NCBI RefSeq assembly: GCF_049059935.1
Contig: NZ_JBMGQR010000058.1
Location: 1 to 27,092 of the forward strand
Direction: 5' to 3'
DNA: 27,092 bases
Source of the DNA: JAURVT01 sp049059935
Lineage (GTDB): Bacteria > Actinomycetota > Actinomycetes > Propionibacteriales > Nocardioidaceae
In this document: piece after piece, positions 14,343-22,750 of the stretch
How positions within the stretch are numbered: position 1 is the stretch's first letter
Layout of the letters: each line of letters begins with the position of its first letter
Program-made: the position numbers and the translations under genes
Notes under the pieces: model-generated
Database searches by the model: none
What the model was told of the DNA's origin: nothing
What the model saw: the letters and a program-made list of their open reading frames with translations, nothing else

Positions 14343-15607
14343 TTCAGGCGGTCGTCGCAACACCGTGATCGTGGAGGTGTTGTGGTGGTGGTTTCGACAT
14401 GGCGGCAGGCGCGGCTGGAGCAGCAGGCCCGGTTCTGGGAGCTGGTGAGGTTGGGGTCGACGTTCTCGCAGGCTTGTGATGCTGTCGGTGTGGATCGACG
14501 TCAGGGCTATCGGTGGCGGCGCGCGTCAGGTGGGCGGCTGCCGGCGGTGCCGCGTGAGGTGTCAGGCAGGTTCTTGTCGCTTCAGGAACGGCTGCTCATC
14601 GCTGACCTGCGGCTGGCCGGTGAGTCGATGCGGGCGATCGCCGGCCGACTGGGTCGGGCGCCGTCGACGATCAGTCGCGAGCTGGCTCGGAACCACCCGG
14701 AGGTGCCCGGGTCTGGGTCGGTTCGTTCGCGGCGGTCGAAGTAAGCCCCGTATGCGGCGCATAAGCGGGCCGGGTTGCGGGCCCGGCGGCCCAAGGCCTT
14801 CAAGCTCGACGACCCGCAGCTAGCGTGGGCGGTCCAGGCCAAGCTCTGCTTGAAGTGGAGACCCGAGCAGATCAGCCTGCATCTGGCCAGGGAGCATGGC
14901 GAGCAGGGATCGATGCGCGTGAGCCACGAGACGATCTATCAGTCGTTGTTCGTCCAGGGCCGCGGGCAGCTGCGAACCGAGCTGCACCGCCACCTGCGCA
15001 CCGGGCGGGCTTGGCGACGCCCACGAGGGTTCACCGGTGGCGCGAACAAGTCCAAGATCCCTGGCATGGTCTCGATCAGCCAGCGACCAGCAGAAGCCGA
15101 TGATCGTGCTGTTCGGTGCCACTGGGAGGGCGAGCTGATCTTGGGGTCGGACTGCCGCTCGGCGATTGGCACCCTGGTCGAGCGCCAGACCCGTTACTGC
15201 CTGCTGGTGCATCTGCCCGACGGGCACGCCGCACCCAAGGTCCGCGACGCACTGGTGGCCTTGATCGGCACGCTCGGCCCGCACCTGCGGCGTTCGTTGA
15301 CCTGGGACCAGGGCACCGAGCTGACCCAACACCAGGCGATCACGTTGGCCACCGACATGGCGATCTACTTCTGCGACCCCCACTCGCCCTGGCAGCACGG
15401 CAGCAACGAGAACACCAACGGCCTGCTGCGCCACTTCTTCCCCAAACGGCACCGACCTCTCGGTGCATTCGGCAGAGCACCTCGCAGCCGTCGCCGCCGA
15501 GCTCAACGGCCTCCCCCGCAAGACCCTGGGAAACATCACCCCAGCCCAAGCAATGGAACGACTACTCTCCAACCCCAACAGACCAGTCGTTGCGACGACC
15601 GCTTGAA
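14343..15607 (+). mobile_element. IS30-type insertion sequence, decayed, with terminal inverted repeats
   Basis: The ends are 19-bp inverted repeats: TTCAGGCGGTCGTCGCAAC at 14343-14361 and its complement GTTGCGACGACCGCTTGAA at 15589-15607, with one mismatch. The element is about 1.27 kb, close to the usual IS30 size, and holds one broken transposase whose stop lies inside the right repeat. No target duplication is visible at the flanks, suggesting age or a rearrangement. It divides the repeat-rich zone from the heme locus. Confidence 0.8.
14382..15606 (+). pseudogene. IS30-family transposase, nonsense plus frameshift
   Basis: The likely start is GTG 14382 behind GGAGGT. The N-terminal helix-turn-helix is clear (STWRQARLEQQARFWELVRLG; later IADLRLAGESMRAIAGRLGR with APSTISREL). 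In-frame TAA at 14742-14744 interrupts the frame, which then continues as APYAAHKRAGLRARRPKAFK. The catalytic core follows: HWEGELILG (usually WEGDL, so Glu replaces the expected Asp), SLTWDQGTEL (Asp) and NENTNGLL (Glu). A second break is a 1-nt shift at CCCAAACGG (15441-15449), after which frame 1 encodes GTDLSVHSAEHLAAVAAELN and ends VVATTA at TGA 15604. Two lesions and a changed first acidic residue make it inactive. Confidence 0.88.
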
Positions 15608-15620
15608 ACCGCCATGGTCA

Positions 15621-15651
15621 CACGGGACGAGTCATGGGGATTCGTCCCGTG
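15621..15651. terminator. hairpin between hmuO and the IS element
   Basis: CACGGGACGA (15621-15630) and TCGTCCCGTG (15642-15651) form a perfect 10-bp stem with an 11-nt loop. It starts 15 nt past the stop of hmuO on the minus strand. There is no T-run, as is usual in high-GC actinobacteria. It probably ends the hmuO transcript. Confidence 0.6.
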
Positions 15652-15666
15652 GCATCGCGGGTGGGA

Positions 15667-16326
15667 TCAGGAGAGTGCGTCGACCTCCTCGAACAGGGCC
15701 TGGTTCAGGGTGAACGCGACCTTGACCTCGTCGAGCATGGCCTCGCGGGCGCCGACGTCAAGGGCCATCGCGTCGAGGCGGGCGCGGTACCCGTCCTTGT
15801 AGACCTTCGGCTTGGGGACGGCGGGAAAGCCGTAGAACGCAAGACCTGCACCGCCCTCCAAGTCGTGGACGCGGGACAGCATGCGCCCGACGACGCGACC
15901 GCCGGAGAGGTCGCCGAGGTAGCGCGTGTAGTGGTGTGCGACGAACGCACCGCCCCACCGGAGCCCGTGACTGGTGATGCGGTCGGCGTAGGTCCGTGCC
16001 GCGGCGCTGCGCACGTCCGTCGCCCGCCACTGCGGCCCCGCCCAGTGGTCGAGGTCAGCCTCGAGGGCTGCACGACGCTCCAGGCCTGGGTCGAGGACGG
16101 CGCCGACAAGTGGGTCGGCGGCCGACGCGGCACCCACCGTCTCGAGCGCGACGTAGACGACGTGCAGGCGGCGCAGGTACGCCGTGTACGCGGCCTGTCG
16201 GACCTGCCCGGCGGCGAGCGCCGTCGCGAACGGCGAGCCCTCGGCCTCCCGGTGCTGGGCTTGTGAGCCCTCGCGGAGGAGCTGGGACAACGGGAGCGGC
16301 GTCGGCGGGGCGACGAGTGCGGTCAT
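15667..16326 (-). CDS. hmuO: heme oxygenase
   Basis: The protein is 219 aa from ATG 16326 (TALVAPPTPLPLSQLLREGS). The frame is open 19 codons further up through the operator region, so the internal ATG with an AGGGTG-like ribosome site is preferred. It shows the heme-oxygenase fold: the proximal histidine in QAQHREAEGSPF, a helix with YTAYLRRLHVVYVALE, and the distal glycine-rich helix HHYTRYLGDLSGGRVVGR with its conserved Asp. The size matches bacterial HmuO. It opens heme with O2 and reductant to biliverdin, CO and Fe2+ in the cytoplasm. It is divergent from the heme uptake operon, whose imported heme is its substrate. Confidence 0.92.
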   Translation of the reverse strand: MTALVAPPTPLPLSQLLREGSQAQHREAEGSPFATALAAGQVRQAAYTAYLRRLHVVYVALETVGAASAADPLVGAVLDPGLERRAALEADLDHWAGPQWRATDVRSAAARTYADRITSHGLRWGGAFVAHHYTRYLGDLSGGRVVGRMLSRVHDLEGGAGLAFYGFPAVPKPKVYKDGYRARLDAMALDVGAREAMLDEVKVAFTLNQALFEEVDALS

Positions 16327-16347
16327 GGCGACACCCTGACAGATGAT

Positions 16348-16382
16348 GTGACGTCTCGTCACGTAGTCCTGACGATTCGTCA
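16348..16382 (-). promoter_or_regulatory. tandem palindromic operators in the hmuO leader
   Basis: GTGACG-TCT-CGTCAC (16348-16362) and TGACG-ATT-CGTCA (16370-16382) are perfect inverted repeats with 3-nt spacers. Their centres are 21 bp apart, about two helical turns. They lie between the likely -10 of hmuO and its start codon, where a bound dimer pair would block transcription. The regulator is unknown and the motif does not resemble an iron box. Confidence 0.6.
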
Positions 16383-16393
16383 CGTCGTACCGG

Positions 16394-16399
16394 ATTATA
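16394..16399 (-). promoter_or_regulatory. -10 element of the hmuO promoter
   Basis: The minus strand reads TATAAT, a perfect -10 hexamer in a very GC-rich context. It would place the hmuO start of transcription near 16387, about 60 nt before the ATG. Its edge overlaps DtxR-like box 1. No good -35 is visible. Confidence 0.5.
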
Positions 16400-16415
16400 A
16401 GTAAGCCTAGCCTGT
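16397..16415. promoter_or_regulatory. DtxR/IdeR-like iron box 1
   Basis: ATAAGTAAGCCTAGCCTGT matches the 19-bp DtxR consensus (TWAGGTWAGSCTWACCTWA) at about 14 positions, including the central GTAAGCCTAGCC-type core. It lies in the hmuO/hmuT divergent promoter against the hmuO -10. Iron-loaded DtxR would repress both directions. Confidence 0.7.
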
Positions 16416-16416
16416 G

Positions 16417-16435
16417 TTAGGTTCCCCTGACCTTG
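16417..16435. promoter_or_regulatory. DtxR/IdeR-like iron box 2
   Basis: TTAGGTTCCCCTGACCTTG matches the DtxR consensus at about 15 of 19 positions, with the left half TTAGGTT perfect. It starts 1 nt after box 1, giving tandem sites 20 bp apart centre to centre. It lies about 50 nt before the hmuT start. Confidence 0.65.
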
Positions 16436-16487
16436 CATTGCCAAGGTCTCGTCCACCCGCATCCCGCAGCACCCATCCCGGAGACGC

Positions 16488-17606
16488 ATGCCCGTCACGA
16501 CCACGTACCGCCGCCGCTCGTCGACGGTGCTCGCCGCCGCGCTGCTCTTGCTCACGGCCTCCGGCTGCGGAGAGCTCCCGACGCCCGGACGCGCGCTCGA
16601 CGCCGAGCCGCTCGCAGGTGGCGCCGCCACGCGGCTGGCCGACGCCACTCCCCTGGCCGACCCGGCCGCCTACGAGGGCCCCACGACGGCCACGCTCGAC
16701 GAGTCGCCGATCGAGCCGGTCACAACGGGCGAGCAGCGGCTGCCCGCCCGAGTCACCGACGAGCAGGGCACCGAGGTCGTGGTCGACGACACGAGCCGGA
16801 TCCTCGCGCTGGACCTCTACGGGTCGCTGTCGCGCACGGTGTTCGAGCTCGGGCTCGGCGACCGGGTCGTCGGACGCGACACGTCCTCGACGTTCCCCGA
16901 GATCGCCGATCTGCCGCTGGTCACCCACGGCGGTCACGAGCTGAGCGCGGAGTCGGTGCTCGAGCTCGCGCCCACGGTGATCGTCACCGACACCTCGCTC
17001 GGCCCGTGGGACGTCGTGCTGCAGATGCGCGACGCCGGCATCCCCGTCGTCGTGGTCGACTCCACCCGCGACCTCGACACCGTCGGCTCCCTGACGATGC
17101 AGGTGGCCACCGCGCTCGGCGTGCCCGAGGCGGGCCGCGAGCTGGCCCAGCGCGCGCAACGGGCCATCGACGCGACGCTCGCCGACGTCCGGGCCGTCGC
17201 GCCGCCGGAGGGCGAGCGCCTCCGAATGGTCTTCCTGTATGTCCGCGGCCAGGCCAGCGTCTACTACATGTTCGGCCAGGGCTCGGGCGCCGACTCGCTG
17301 GTCACGGCGATCGGCGGGCACGACGTCACGGCCGACATCGACTGGAAGGGCATGAAGCCGGTCAACGACGAGGGTCTCGTGGCCGCTCAGCCCGACGTCG
17401 TCCTGATGATGAGCAAGGGTCTGGAGTCCGTCGGAGGGGTCGACGGCCTGCTCGAGAAGATGCCTGCGATCGCGCAGACCCCGGCCGGACAGAAGCGCCG
17501 GATCGTCGACATGTCCGACACCCAGGTACTGAGCTTCGGGCCGCGTACGGCCGATGTCGTGGACGCCCTCGCGCGCGCCGTCTACGCCCCCGAGCCCACA
17601 CCGTGA
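16488..17606 (+). CDS. hmuT: heme ABC transporter substrate-binding lipoprotein
   Basis: The protein is 372 aa from ATG 16488, with GGAGA just upstream. The signal peptide ends in a lipobox, LTASGC, with lipidated C27. After a Pro/Ala/Thr-rich spacer, two lobes of a class III (TroA/BtuF-type) binding protein follow: TSRILALDLYGSLSRTVFEL GLGDRVVGRD and SVLELAPTVIVTDTSL in lobe 1, a connecting helix around VATALGVPEAGRELAQRAQR, and GQASVYYMFGQGSGADSLV and DEGLVAAQPDVVLMM in lobe 2. It should hold heme at the outer face of the membrane and deliver it to HmuUV. It is the first gene of the six-gene operon, and its stop overlaps hmuU by 4 nt (GTGA). Confidence 0.92.
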   Translation: MPVTTTYRRRSSTVLAAALLLLTASGCGELPTPGRALDAEPLAGGAATRLADATPLADPAAYEGPTTATLDESPIEPVTTGEQRLPARVTDEQGTEVVVDDTSRILALDLYGSLSRTVFELGLGDRVVGRDTSSTFPEIADLPLVTHGGHELSAESVLELAPTVIVTDTSLGPWDVVLQMRDAGIPVVVVDSTRDLDTVGSLTMQVATALGVPEAGRELAQRAQRAIDATLADVRAVAPPEGERLRMVFLYVRGQASVYYMFGQGSGADSLVTAIGGHDVTADIDWKGMKPVNDEGLVAAQPDVVLMMSKGLESVGGVDGLLEKMPAIAQTPAGQKRRIVDMSDTQVLSFGPRTADVVDALARAVYAPEPTP

Positions 17607-18643
17607 CGCTCACCGTGCGCGCCGGCGCGCTCCAGGTCGGCCTGGTGATCGCGCTCGTGCTGGTCAGCGTCGTCGCGGCCGGGTCGGGCCAGCTCGACCT
17701 CTCCCCCGCCGAGGTCACGGGGTCCTTCCTGCACCGGCTTGGCCTCGACCTCGGCCCCATGCCCGCGCACCCCAACGGCGACGCGGCACTGTGGTCGATC
17801 CGGTTCCCGCGGGTCGCGATGGCGCTGATCGTCGGGGCCGCGCTGGCCTGCGCCGGCGCGCTCATGCAGGGCGTCTTCGGCAACCCGCTGGCCGAGCCCA
17901 GCATCGTCGGGGTCTCGGCGGGGGCGGCGGTGCTCGCCGCCGCGGTGATCGTGTTCCAGGTCAGCATCCTGGGGATCTGGACGGTGCCGGTCGCCGCGTT
18001 CGTGGGCGGGCTCGTCACCACGCTGGTCGTCTATGCGCTGTCCCGCGCGGACGGTCGCACCGAGGTCGTCACGCTCGTGCTCACCGGCATCGCAGTCAAC
18101 GCGGTCGCCGGCGCCTGCCTGGCCTTCCTGATGTTCGTCGGCGACACCCAGGCCCGCGAGCAGATCGTCTTCTGGCAGCTCGGCAGCCTCAACGGCACCC
18201 GCTGGCCCTACGTCGGGGCCGCCGCGCCGCTGTGTCTGGTCGGCATCGTTGGGGCCCTGCTGCTCGCCCGCCGCCTCGACCTTCTCGCTCTCGGCGACCG
18301 CGCGGCACGGCACGTGGGTGTCGACGTCGAGCGGCTGCGGGTCGTGACCGTCGTCCTGGTCGCGCTGCTCACCGCCGCCGCCGTCTCCTTCTGCGGCATC
18401 ATCGCGTTCGTCGGGCTCGTGGTGCCCCACCTGGTGCGGATGGTGGTCGGCCCCGCCCACCGCGTGCTCGTCCCGGCGAGCGCCCTCGGCGGCGCGCTGC
18501 TGCTCGTCGTCGCCGACCTCGTCGCCCGCACCGCCGTCGATTACGCCGACCTGCCCATCGGCATGCTGACCTCGCTCGTCGGCGGCCCGGTGTTCTTCTG
18601 GCTCCTGCGCCGCGCGCGCCGCTCCGCGGGGGGCTGGGCATGA
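17603..18643 (+). CDS. hmuU: heme ABC transporter permease (FecCD family)
   Basis: The protein is 346 aa from GTG 17603, overlapping the hmuT stop. It is a multi-pass FecCD-type permease. It contains the family hallmark FPRVAMALIVGAALACAGAL with MQGVFGNPLAEPSIVGVSAG, the GSLNGTRWP region, and CGIIAFVGLVVPHLVRMVVG with the conserved PHLVR near the coupling helix. The C-terminus has DLPIGMLTSLVGGPVFFWLL. Around ten helices are expected. It forms the dimeric membrane channel with HmuV and takes heme from HmuT. The frame is open far upstream, but that stretch is antisense-like noise over hmuT. Confidence 0.92.
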   Translation: MTLTVRAGALQVGLVIALVLVSVVAAGSGQLDLSPAEVTGSFLHRLGLDLGPMPAHPNGDAALWSIRFPRVAMALIVGAALACAGALMQGVFGNPLAEPSIVGVSAGAAVLAAAVIVFQVSILGIWTVPVAAFVGGLVTTLVVYALSRADGRTEVVTLVLTGIAVNAVAGACLAFLMFVGDTQAREQIVFWQLGSLNGTRWPYVGAAAPLCLVGIVGALLLARRLDLLALGDRAARHVGVDVERLRVVTVVLVALLTAAAVSFCGIIAFVGLVVPHLVRMVVGPAHRVLVPASALGGALLLVVADLVARTAVDYADLPIGMLTSLVGGPVFFWLLRRARRSAGGWA

Positions 18644-19431
18644 TCCGCGCCGAGCGCGTCGCGGTCGACCTCGGCGGGCGCGCGGTCCTGGACGGTGTTG
18701 ACCTCGAGGTCGTCCCCGGCGAGGTCGTCGCTCTCGTCGGACCCAACGGCGCCGGCAAGTCCACCCTGCTCGCGGTCCTGTCGGGCGACCGCGCCGCCGC
18801 GTCGGGCCGGATCGTGCTCGACGGCGACGACCTCGACGACTGGCGGGTCGACGACCTCGCCCGTCGCCGCGCGGTGATGCTGCAGGAGCACCGCCTGTCA
18901 TTCCCCTTCACCGTCGGTGACGTCGTTCGGATGGGACGCGCCCCCTGGCGCGGGCTGCCCGAGGAGGACGACGACGAGACCGTCGTCGCCCGCGCCCTGG
19001 CCGCCACCGACGTCGCCCACCTCGGCACGCGCACGTTCCCGACGCTGTCGGGCGGTGAGAAGGCGCGCACCTCGTTCGCCCGTGTGCTGGCGCAGGGCGC
19101 CGGCCTGTTGCTGCTCGACGAGCCCACCGCCGCGCTCGACATCGGCCACCAGGAGCGGGTGCTGACGCTCGTCCGCGAGCTTGCCGCGCAGGGGCACGCC
19201 GTCGTCGTCGTGCTGCACGACCTGTCTCTGGCCGCTGCCTATGCCGACCGGGTGTGCCTGCTGTCGGGCGGCCGCGTCCGCGCCTGCGGCACGCCCGCCG
19301 ACGTCCTCGACGCCGACGTGCTGTCGGAAGTCTACGGCCACCCGGTCGAGGTCTTCGCCCACCCCGTCAGCGGCGACCTCGTCGTCCTGCCCCGCCGTTT
19401 CGCCGCCCAGCCCACGAGGAGCACCCGATGA
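18640..19431 (+). CDS. hmuV: heme ABC transporter ATP-binding protein
   Basis: The protein is 263 aa from ATG 18640, overlapping hmuU in ATGA. It has all ABC motifs: Walker A GPNGAGKST (residues 34-42), Q-loop Q82 (MLQEHRL), signature LSGGE (136-140), Walker B LLLLDEPT (D160, E161) and H-loop H193 (VVLHDLS). The sequence TVGDVVRMGRAPWRG after the Q-loop is typical of HmuV. It powers heme import from the cytoplasmic side. The C-terminal tail ends RRFAAQPTRSTR and runs into the start of the next gene. Confidence 0.94.
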   Translation: MIRAERVAVDLGGRAVLDGVDLEVVPGEVVALVGPNGAGKSTLLAVLSGDRAAASGRIVLDGDDLDDWRVDDLARRRAVMLQEHRLSFPFTVGDVVRMGRAPWRGLPEEDDDETVVARALAATDVAHLGTRTFPTLSGGEKARTSFARVLAQGAGLLLLDEPTAALDIGHQERVLTLVRELAAQGHAVVVVLHDLSLAAAYADRVCLLSGGRVRACGTPADVLDADVLSEVYGHPVEVFAHPVSGDLVVLPRRFAAQPTRSTR

Positions 19432-20612
19432 CCCGATGCCTCCCCGCCCTCGCGGTCGCGGCCGCGCTCGCCACCTCGACCGTCGCGCTGACCGGCGCCC
19501 CGGCGACCGCCGACCCACGCGTCACCGTCTCGCCGGCGTCGGGGGTCGCCTCGAGCGGACCCACGACGCTGCGCGTGACCGGCAGCGGGTTCCAGTCCGT
19601 GAAGGGAGGCTTCGGCGGCATCTACGTCTTCTTCGGGTGGGTCGACGACCCCGACGGCGGCTCCTGGCGCCCGAGCCGCGGCGGCGTCACCGGAGCGGAC
19701 TACCGCTACGTGCCCGACAGCGAGGACCGCGAGAACCAGGGCTACCAGCGCTTCGTGGCCTTCCCCGGCAGCGACACCGAGTACGCCGCGAACGGCGGCA
19801 CCATCGGGGCCGACGGACGGTTGTCGCTGTCGCTGGTCGTGCCCGGTGCGACGTTCTCCGCGCTCGACCGTGACGGGGCCACGACGCAGGTCGACTGCCG
19901 GGAGGTGACGTGCGGCGTGATCACGGTCGGTGCGCACGGCGTCAAGAACGCCCGCAACGAGAGCTTCACGCCGGTGTCGTTCGCGGCCGGCGAGTCCGGT
20001 GCCGTTGCGGCCGCGCCGTCCGCGGCCGCCACCGCGGCACCTGGGCAGGCGGCGGCCGCCGTCACCGCCGCCAAGCCGACGCTCGCGATCGACCAGGCGA
20101 CGGCTGTCGAGGGACGGGTCCTCACCTTCACCGGGCGGGGGTTCCGCGCGGGCGAGCAGGTGGTGGCGACGCTCGACGACGGCATCGCGTCCGTCGGCCC
20201 GCTCACCGCGGGACAGAGCGGCGAGGTCGCGGGTGTCCTGCAGATGCCCGCCACCACCCTCGCCGGCAGCCACTTGCTGCGCCTCACCGCACCGGCCAGC
20301 GGCGCGTCGCCGGTGCTGGCGTTCGACGTCGCCGCGGCGCCCGTCGCTGCCACGACGGACGACAACGCCGAGGCGGCCGCCACCCCGGCGGGCACCGTGC
20401 GCGCCCGGTGGTTCCTCGCGCTGTCGGTGCTCGTCCTCTTGATCACCACGGCAGTGTCGCTGTGGCGGCTCTCGCGTCGGCGCCGGATCGCGCGGGTCGA
20501 GGCCCGTCGGGCGGGCCGGGCGGCCGCTCCCCCGCCCCTTCCCGTCCAGCGCCCGCCCGCAACACAGACGCTGACGACGCTCGTCCCCGTGCCGAGCCGG
20601 GGCGAGCAGTGA
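19428..20612 (+). CDS. membrane-anchored secreted protein with two Ig/IPT-like domains
   Basis: The protein is 394 aa from ATG 19428, overlapping hmuV in ATGA. The signal peptide is about residues 1-28 (LPALAVAAALATSTVALTGA, cut near PATADP). Domain 1 (about 29-190) begins RVTVSPASGVASSGPTTLRV and contains CREVTCG, so it has a neocarzinostatin or IPT-like beta-sandwich look. An Ala-rich linker follows, then a second beta-sandwich (about 215-300: LTFTGRGFRAGEQVVATLDD). The C-terminus has a membrane helix (RWFLALSVLVLLITTAVSLW) and a basic tail (RLSRRRRIARVEARRAGR). No LPXTG sorting motif is seen. Similar proteins accompany HtaA genes, so a role in surface heme handling is inferred from position. 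Confidence 0.8.
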   Translation: MTRCLPALAVAAALATSTVALTGAPATADPRVTVSPASGVASSGPTTLRVTGSGFQSVKGGFGGIYVFFGWVDDPDGGSWRPSRGGVTGADYRYVPDSEDRENQGYQRFVAFPGSDTEYAANGGTIGADGRLSLSLVVPGATFSALDRDGATTQVDCREVTCGVITVGAHGVKNARNESFTPVSFAAGESGAVAAAPSAAATAAPGQAAAAVTAAKPTLAIDQATAVEGRVLTFTGRGFRAGEQVVATLDDGIASVGPLTAGQSGEVAGVLQMPATTLAGSHLLRLTAPASGASPVLAFDVAAAPVAATTDDNAEAAATPAGTVRARWFLALSVLVLLITTAVSLWRLSRRRRIARVEARRAGRAAAPPPLPVQRPPATQTLTTLVPVPSRGEQ

Positions 20613-22750
20613 TCCGCCGCGTGCTCGTCGCCGTCGCGGCACTGGGCCTCGTCCTCGCGTCCTCGGCGCTCGCTGCCCCCGCAGGTGCCGCCGACACCGA
20701 GGCCCGCGCGATCGGGGGGTCCGTGCTGCGCTGGGGTCTGAGCAACGAGACCAACAACCGTGCGTTCGCGCCTGGCACCTTCAACTACCTGTCGGCCGGC
20801 ATCCTGCCGAACCCCGGCCGGGGCGGCACCACGTTCCCGCAGAGCGTCTGGAAGCAGCGCAGCGGCGACGCCGCGATCGAGAAGAGGCAGGCCGGCGGCG
20901 GCTACGCGGCCGCCACCTGGGCCGGGCTGCGCACCGACGCGTCCGGTGTCGAGATCTCCTCGGCCACGTCGGGCCGGTTCACCGACCACCAGGTCGTGCT
21001 GTCGGGCGGCACCGGATGGGCCGACCCCACCACCGGACGCGCGCAGGTGCGCTGGGACGCCGACTTCACCGTCGTCTACTACAGCGGGTACACGTTCTTC
21101 CACGTCAGCGACCCGACCCTGAGCGTCGCTGCCGACGGCACCGGCACGCTGACGGCCACACTGTCGGGCTACGGCTCGTCGATGGAGGACCTCGAGCGCT
21201 GGGACGCGATCGCGCCCCGTCGGGTCGTGCTCGCGACGCTGGGCGACGTCGACGTCACCGCGGACGGCGTCCGGGTCATCCCCGACTACGCCGGCGTCCG
21301 CTTCGACGCGCCCGCGGGCGTCTCCGCCCAGGTGCGCTCGGGCAGCGGGTGGGGTGCGTGGCCCGCGTCCTTCACCGCGTTCCAGGTGCAGACCGGGCAG
21401 GCGCCGTACTGGTACACCAGCGGCGGTTCGTCCGACGCCTACAAGGTGCCGCTCCCGATCACGACCACCTGGGCGCTCGGCGAGCGCCTCGAGATCGACC
21501 CGGTCGACCCGTCCACCGATCCCGTCGACCCGGTGACGCCCACGACGCCGCCCACTCCGCGACCCACGACACCCGCGCCCACGACCGGGATGGGCGGCGC
21601 CACCGGCGGCACGAGCACGAAGACCGTGAAGGTCACCGACGCGCAGCTGCGGTGGGGCATGAACGACGAGTCCAACAACCGCGCGTTCGCACCGGGCACC
21701 GTCAACTTCTTCTCCGCCGGCAAGGTGCCCGACCCCGGCAAGGGCGGCACCACCCTGCCGCGCTCGGCGTGGAAGGCGACCGCGGGCTCGGTCGCGATCG
21801 AGAAGCGCACGACGTCGGGCGGCTACCGCCGCGCCACCTGGGACGGACTGGGCACCACTGCGTCAGGGGCGGCGCTGGGGGCGCCGGGAAGCAACACCGA
21901 GTTCTCCGACCACCAGGTCGTGCTGGGCCGGGGACGCGGGACCGTCGAGCCGGCCAAGAAGCGCGCCACGATCTCGTGGGAGGGGTCCTGGACGGTCCTC
22001 TACTACTCCGGCATGAGCTTCTCGTACGTCAGCGACCCGGTGCTCCAGGTGCGCGACGGCAGGGGCACCGTCACCGCCGAGCTCGGCGGGTTCTCCACCT
22101 CGATGGACGACCTCGCGCAGTGGAGGCCGCTGACACCCAGGCGCGTCGTCATCGCCGACCTCGGCACCGTGTCGCTGACCGGCGCCAAGGGCACGAGTGT
22201 CACGCCCCGCTACGGCGGCGTCCGGTACACCGCCCCCGCAGGCGCCACCGCGCAGGTGCGCAGCCGGGCGGGCTGGGGGTCGTGGCCGGCGTCGTTCGTC
22301 GACTTCCAGCAGCGCACCGGGCAGGCCGCCTACTGGTACTCCAGCGGCGGGCAGACCGACGCCCACAAGGCACCGCTCCCCCTGACGGTGAGCTGGGACG
22401 CCACGAGCCCGGCCACCCAGCGCGTGCCTGACTCGCGCGCCTCGGCAGGCACTGCCGCCGCAGGGTCGGCCGCCGGCGCCGGCGGCGTGTCCCCCGCGCA
22501 GGCCACCGGCCGCCCCGGTGCCGCTGCACCCGCCGTGCCCGCGGTCCCGACCGTCCAGGGCCTGGCGGCGTCGCCGACCTCCACGACGCTCGAGGGCGCC
22601 ACCGTGCGTCCCGTCGCCACCGCCACCGGCCCCGTCGCCACGTGGATGTGGTGGACCGGGGCCGCCCTGCTGATCCTGTCCGCCGCCGTCGGCGCGGTCA
22701 CCACATCGTCCGGCCGCCGGCCGGCCGTCACCGAAAGAGGAATCCGATGA
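20609..22750 (+). CDS. htaA: HtaA-type heme-binding surface protein with two HtaA domains
   Basis: The protein is 713 aa from GTG 20609, overlapping the upstream stop in GTGA. The signal peptide is about residues 1-28. HtaA domain 1 spans about 38-290 and starts VLRWGLSNETNNRAFAPGTF. A Pro/Thr/Asp-rich linker (PVDPVTPTTPPTPRPTTPAP) joins it to HtaA domain 2, about 345-595, starting LRWGMNDESNNRAFAPGT. Both have DHQVVL and a YYSG motif; HtaA domains bind heme through a conserved Tyr with nearby His. The domains are recent-looking duplicates. An Ala/Pro-rich stretch and a membrane helix (MWWTGAALLILSAAVGAVTT) with a basic tail anchor it. It should take heme from hemoproteins and pass it to HmuT. 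Confidence 0.92.
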   Translation: MIRRVLVAVAALGLVLASSALAAPAGAADTEARAIGGSVLRWGLSNETNNRAFAPGTFNYLSAGILPNPGRGGTTFPQSVWKQRSGDAAIEKRQAGGGYAAATWAGLRTDASGVEISSATSGRFTDHQVVLSGGTGWADPTTGRAQVRWDADFTVVYYSGYTFFHVSDPTLSVAADGTGTLTATLSGYGSSMEDLERWDAIAPRRVVLATLGDVDVTADGVRVIPDYAGVRFDAPAGVSAQVRSGSGWGAWPASFTAFQVQTGQAPYWYTSGGSSDAYKVPLPITTTWALGERLEIDPVDPSTDPVDPVTPTTPPTPRPTTPAPTTGMGGATGGTSTKTVKVTDAQLRWGMNDESNNRAFAPGTVNFFSAGKVPDPGKGGTTLPRSAWKATAGSVAIEKRTTSGGYRRATWDGLGTTASGAALGAPGSNTEFSDHQVVLGRGRGTVEPAKKRATISWEGSWTVLYYSGMSFSYVSDPVLQVRDGRGTVTAELGGFSTSMDDLAQWRPLTPRRVVIADLGTVSLTGAKGTSVTPRYGGVRYTAPAGATAQVRSRAGWGSWPASFVDFQQRTGQAAYWYSSGGQTDAHKAPLPLTVSWDATSPATQRVPDSRASAGTAAAGSAAGAGGVSPAQATGRPGAAAPAVPAVPTVQGLAASPTSTTLEGATVRPVATATGPVATWMWWTGAALLILSAAVGAVTTSSGRRPAVTERGIR

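Noticed and set aside
15441..15449. Programmed frameshift in the IS30 transposase
   Set aside because: The CCCAAAC string is not in the phase needed for -1 slippage, the required shift is +1, IS30 does not normally use frameshifting, and a separate nonsense codon already breaks the gene.
19428..22750. Sortase-type LPXTG anchoring of the secreted heme proteins
   Set aside because: No LPXTG-like motif precedes the C-terminal helices and no sortase gene is in the window; simple membrane anchoring is preferred.
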